From Eurosta solidaginis (lineage: Eukaryota; Arthropoda; Insecta; Diptera; Tephritidae): DNA of 64,000 nucleotides. The position numbers were made by a program, and so were the translations under genes. Below are positions 62,784 to 64,000 of this stretch, in pieces. Position 1 is the stretch's first letter. Each line of letters starts with the position of its first letter. The notes below the pieces were generated by a model, which saw only the letters and a list, made by a program, of their open reading frames with translations, was not told where the DNA came from and made no database searches. Location: positions 248,001 to 312,000 of the forward strand of contig NW_027136915.1 of the NCBI RefSeq assembly GCF_040869045.1, written 5' to 3'.

Positions 62784-64000
62784 GCTTGAATAATATTCAC
62801 AAAGCTCTGTCGGGGTCACCAATTAAGTGCCTTAGAAAAGGATTCACTTAAATAATATCTTTAAGAAATTAATTTTTACACAAACGAATATTTTCTGAAC
62901 AACTAAACTTTTTTAATCACCAAAAAAGTCTTTTCAATATTTTTACAAAAAACTCTTAGCATATTTGTTCAAAAGAAATAATATAAAAGTACAGTGTATT
63001 GACAACAAGTATAGGCGCCACAGTATTAATAAGAATTTTAAAAGGGAGTTGTGGTAGCTGTATATGTGAAGGCGTTTTCGAGATTTCGACCAAAATGTGG
63101 ACCAGGGTGCCACAGAACATCATCTGTCGGGTACCGCTAATTAATTTATATATGTAATACCACGAACAGTATTCCTGCCATGATTCCAAGGGCTTTCGAT
63201 TTCGCCCTGCAGAACTTTTTCATTTTCTTCTACTTAATATGGTAGGTGTCACACTGTAGCATTAAGCGTCTATGCCCATCTATGCAATACATTTTGCGGC
63301 ATTACGCATCATTAACTCCTATGCAATACATTTTTAACAGCTCAATCATATTACAATATTATACAAATTATTGACCTAACACAGGGGTTACCTAACATCA
63401 ATGGAATGCCGAATATGAAACTCTTGTCTGTTCACAAATAATAAATTCTGCTTATTATCAATTTTAGTTACTCACCAAAATATTTACATACAACCAATCA
63501 TGAGAATTAACCAGACAGAATATCGATTAGCTGACGAATGCATACATATTTACATATATGCATAGCACGCATACAAATCTACATGCATGCAGACTATGCA
63601 TACAAATCTACATGTATGCAGACTATGCATACAAATCTACAGAAAGCATACCATGCTTACAAATCTACATGTATGCATACCGTGTATACCAATTTACATG
63701 TATGATTAATGTTAATACAAATGTACATATTTTTAGTATTAAGGTAATTATGAATGTGTAGGTTAAGAATATATCTATAAAAGAAAAAGGATTTGTTTAA
63801 TAAATTAATTGATGTTCAGACATTCAAACCACAAACATTTCGTTTTATAAATTTAAATATTGCATGGCGATCCTGCCAGCCTGATCTTCAATTAGCTGAA
63901 AATTTGCTCACTAAGCAAAATTCGCTAGATCTTGCTGAACAGATATCCTGCCAAGTTTTTGTCAAATATTAAAATATTAAATATATTACAAAATTTAATG

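Larger units (their letters stand above)
60206..64000 (-). mobile_element. Gypsy element G2, 5' part: LTR, gag, protease, RT, RNase H
   Basis: The minus strand carries the LTR (from beyond 64,000 to about 62,822), primer site, gag, protease, RT and the first part of RNase H up to DFIGQFS at 60,210. The next codons are found at 47,735 on the other side of the BEL insertion. It is the full-length partner of G1. The LTR contains the same palindrome array (63,540-63,730) and the same satellite-like block (62,990-63,250). Confidence 0.93.

Overview
The window is nuclear DNA of a dipteran insect, most likely a tephritid-type fruit fly. The reasons are AT-rich sequence, short 67-100 bp introns with GT/AG ends, insect gene families (CLASRP, cindr, nod-like kinesin, Nak, Sec8, Hr78, a Psi/FUBP-type KH protein) and insect mobile elements (BEL/Pao, Ty3/gypsy of two kinds, Penelope-like, a tRNA-derived SINE, a foldback repeat, a ~150 bp satellite). 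The species call is inference. No intact ordinary host gene is visible. The host-gene pieces are partial, carry stops and frameshifts, and several keep introns, so they are DNA-level copies and not retrocopies. With the nested transposons this suggests heterochromatin or a degenerate sex-limited chromosome.

Layout. 1-7.9 kb: a decayed CLASRP-like gene (minus) fused to a BEL pol fragment, an unknown coiled-coil gene (minus), then a second, internally deleted copy of the same CLASRP/BEL arrangement. 9-12.3 kb: minus-strand pieces of cindr (SH3), a nod-like kinesin, an SRA1-like exon and an unidentified exon pair. 13.5-20 kb: two divergent copies of a stand-alone zinc-knuckle + DUF1758 gene (one dead, one intact, facing each other), with a Penelope-like element between them; the dead copy is preceded by tandem 5' monomers that each end at the start codon. 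21.5-25.2 kb: a Nak 5' exon with an internal duplication and a Sec8/EXOC4 pseudogene (minus). 25.7-30.8 kb: a defective BEL element (minus). 31-33 kb: a second Penelope-like copy split by a SINE. 33-35 kb: a BEL-type LTR, a foldback element and a gypsy LTR fragment. 35.4-41 kb: an mdg1/412-like gypsy element (minus). 41.7-45 kb and 46.7-64 kb: two oppositely oriented copies of another gypsy element (G1, G2) separated by a satellite array.

The most striking structure is at 47,746-60,205. A BEL element with TG...CA LTRs is inserted in the pol gene of G2 and flanked by the 5-bp target duplication TTGAA. Between its LTRs lie not only BEL gag-pol but about 4.5 kb that includes three host-gene pieces (Hr78 with introns, an unknown acidic/basic nuclear-type protein, a Psi/FUBP-like 5' end). 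Other notable signals are a textbook -1 ribosomal frameshift cassette at the gag-pol junction of G1/G2, and repeated short hairpins in BEL 3' regions whose stems vary in a compensatory way.
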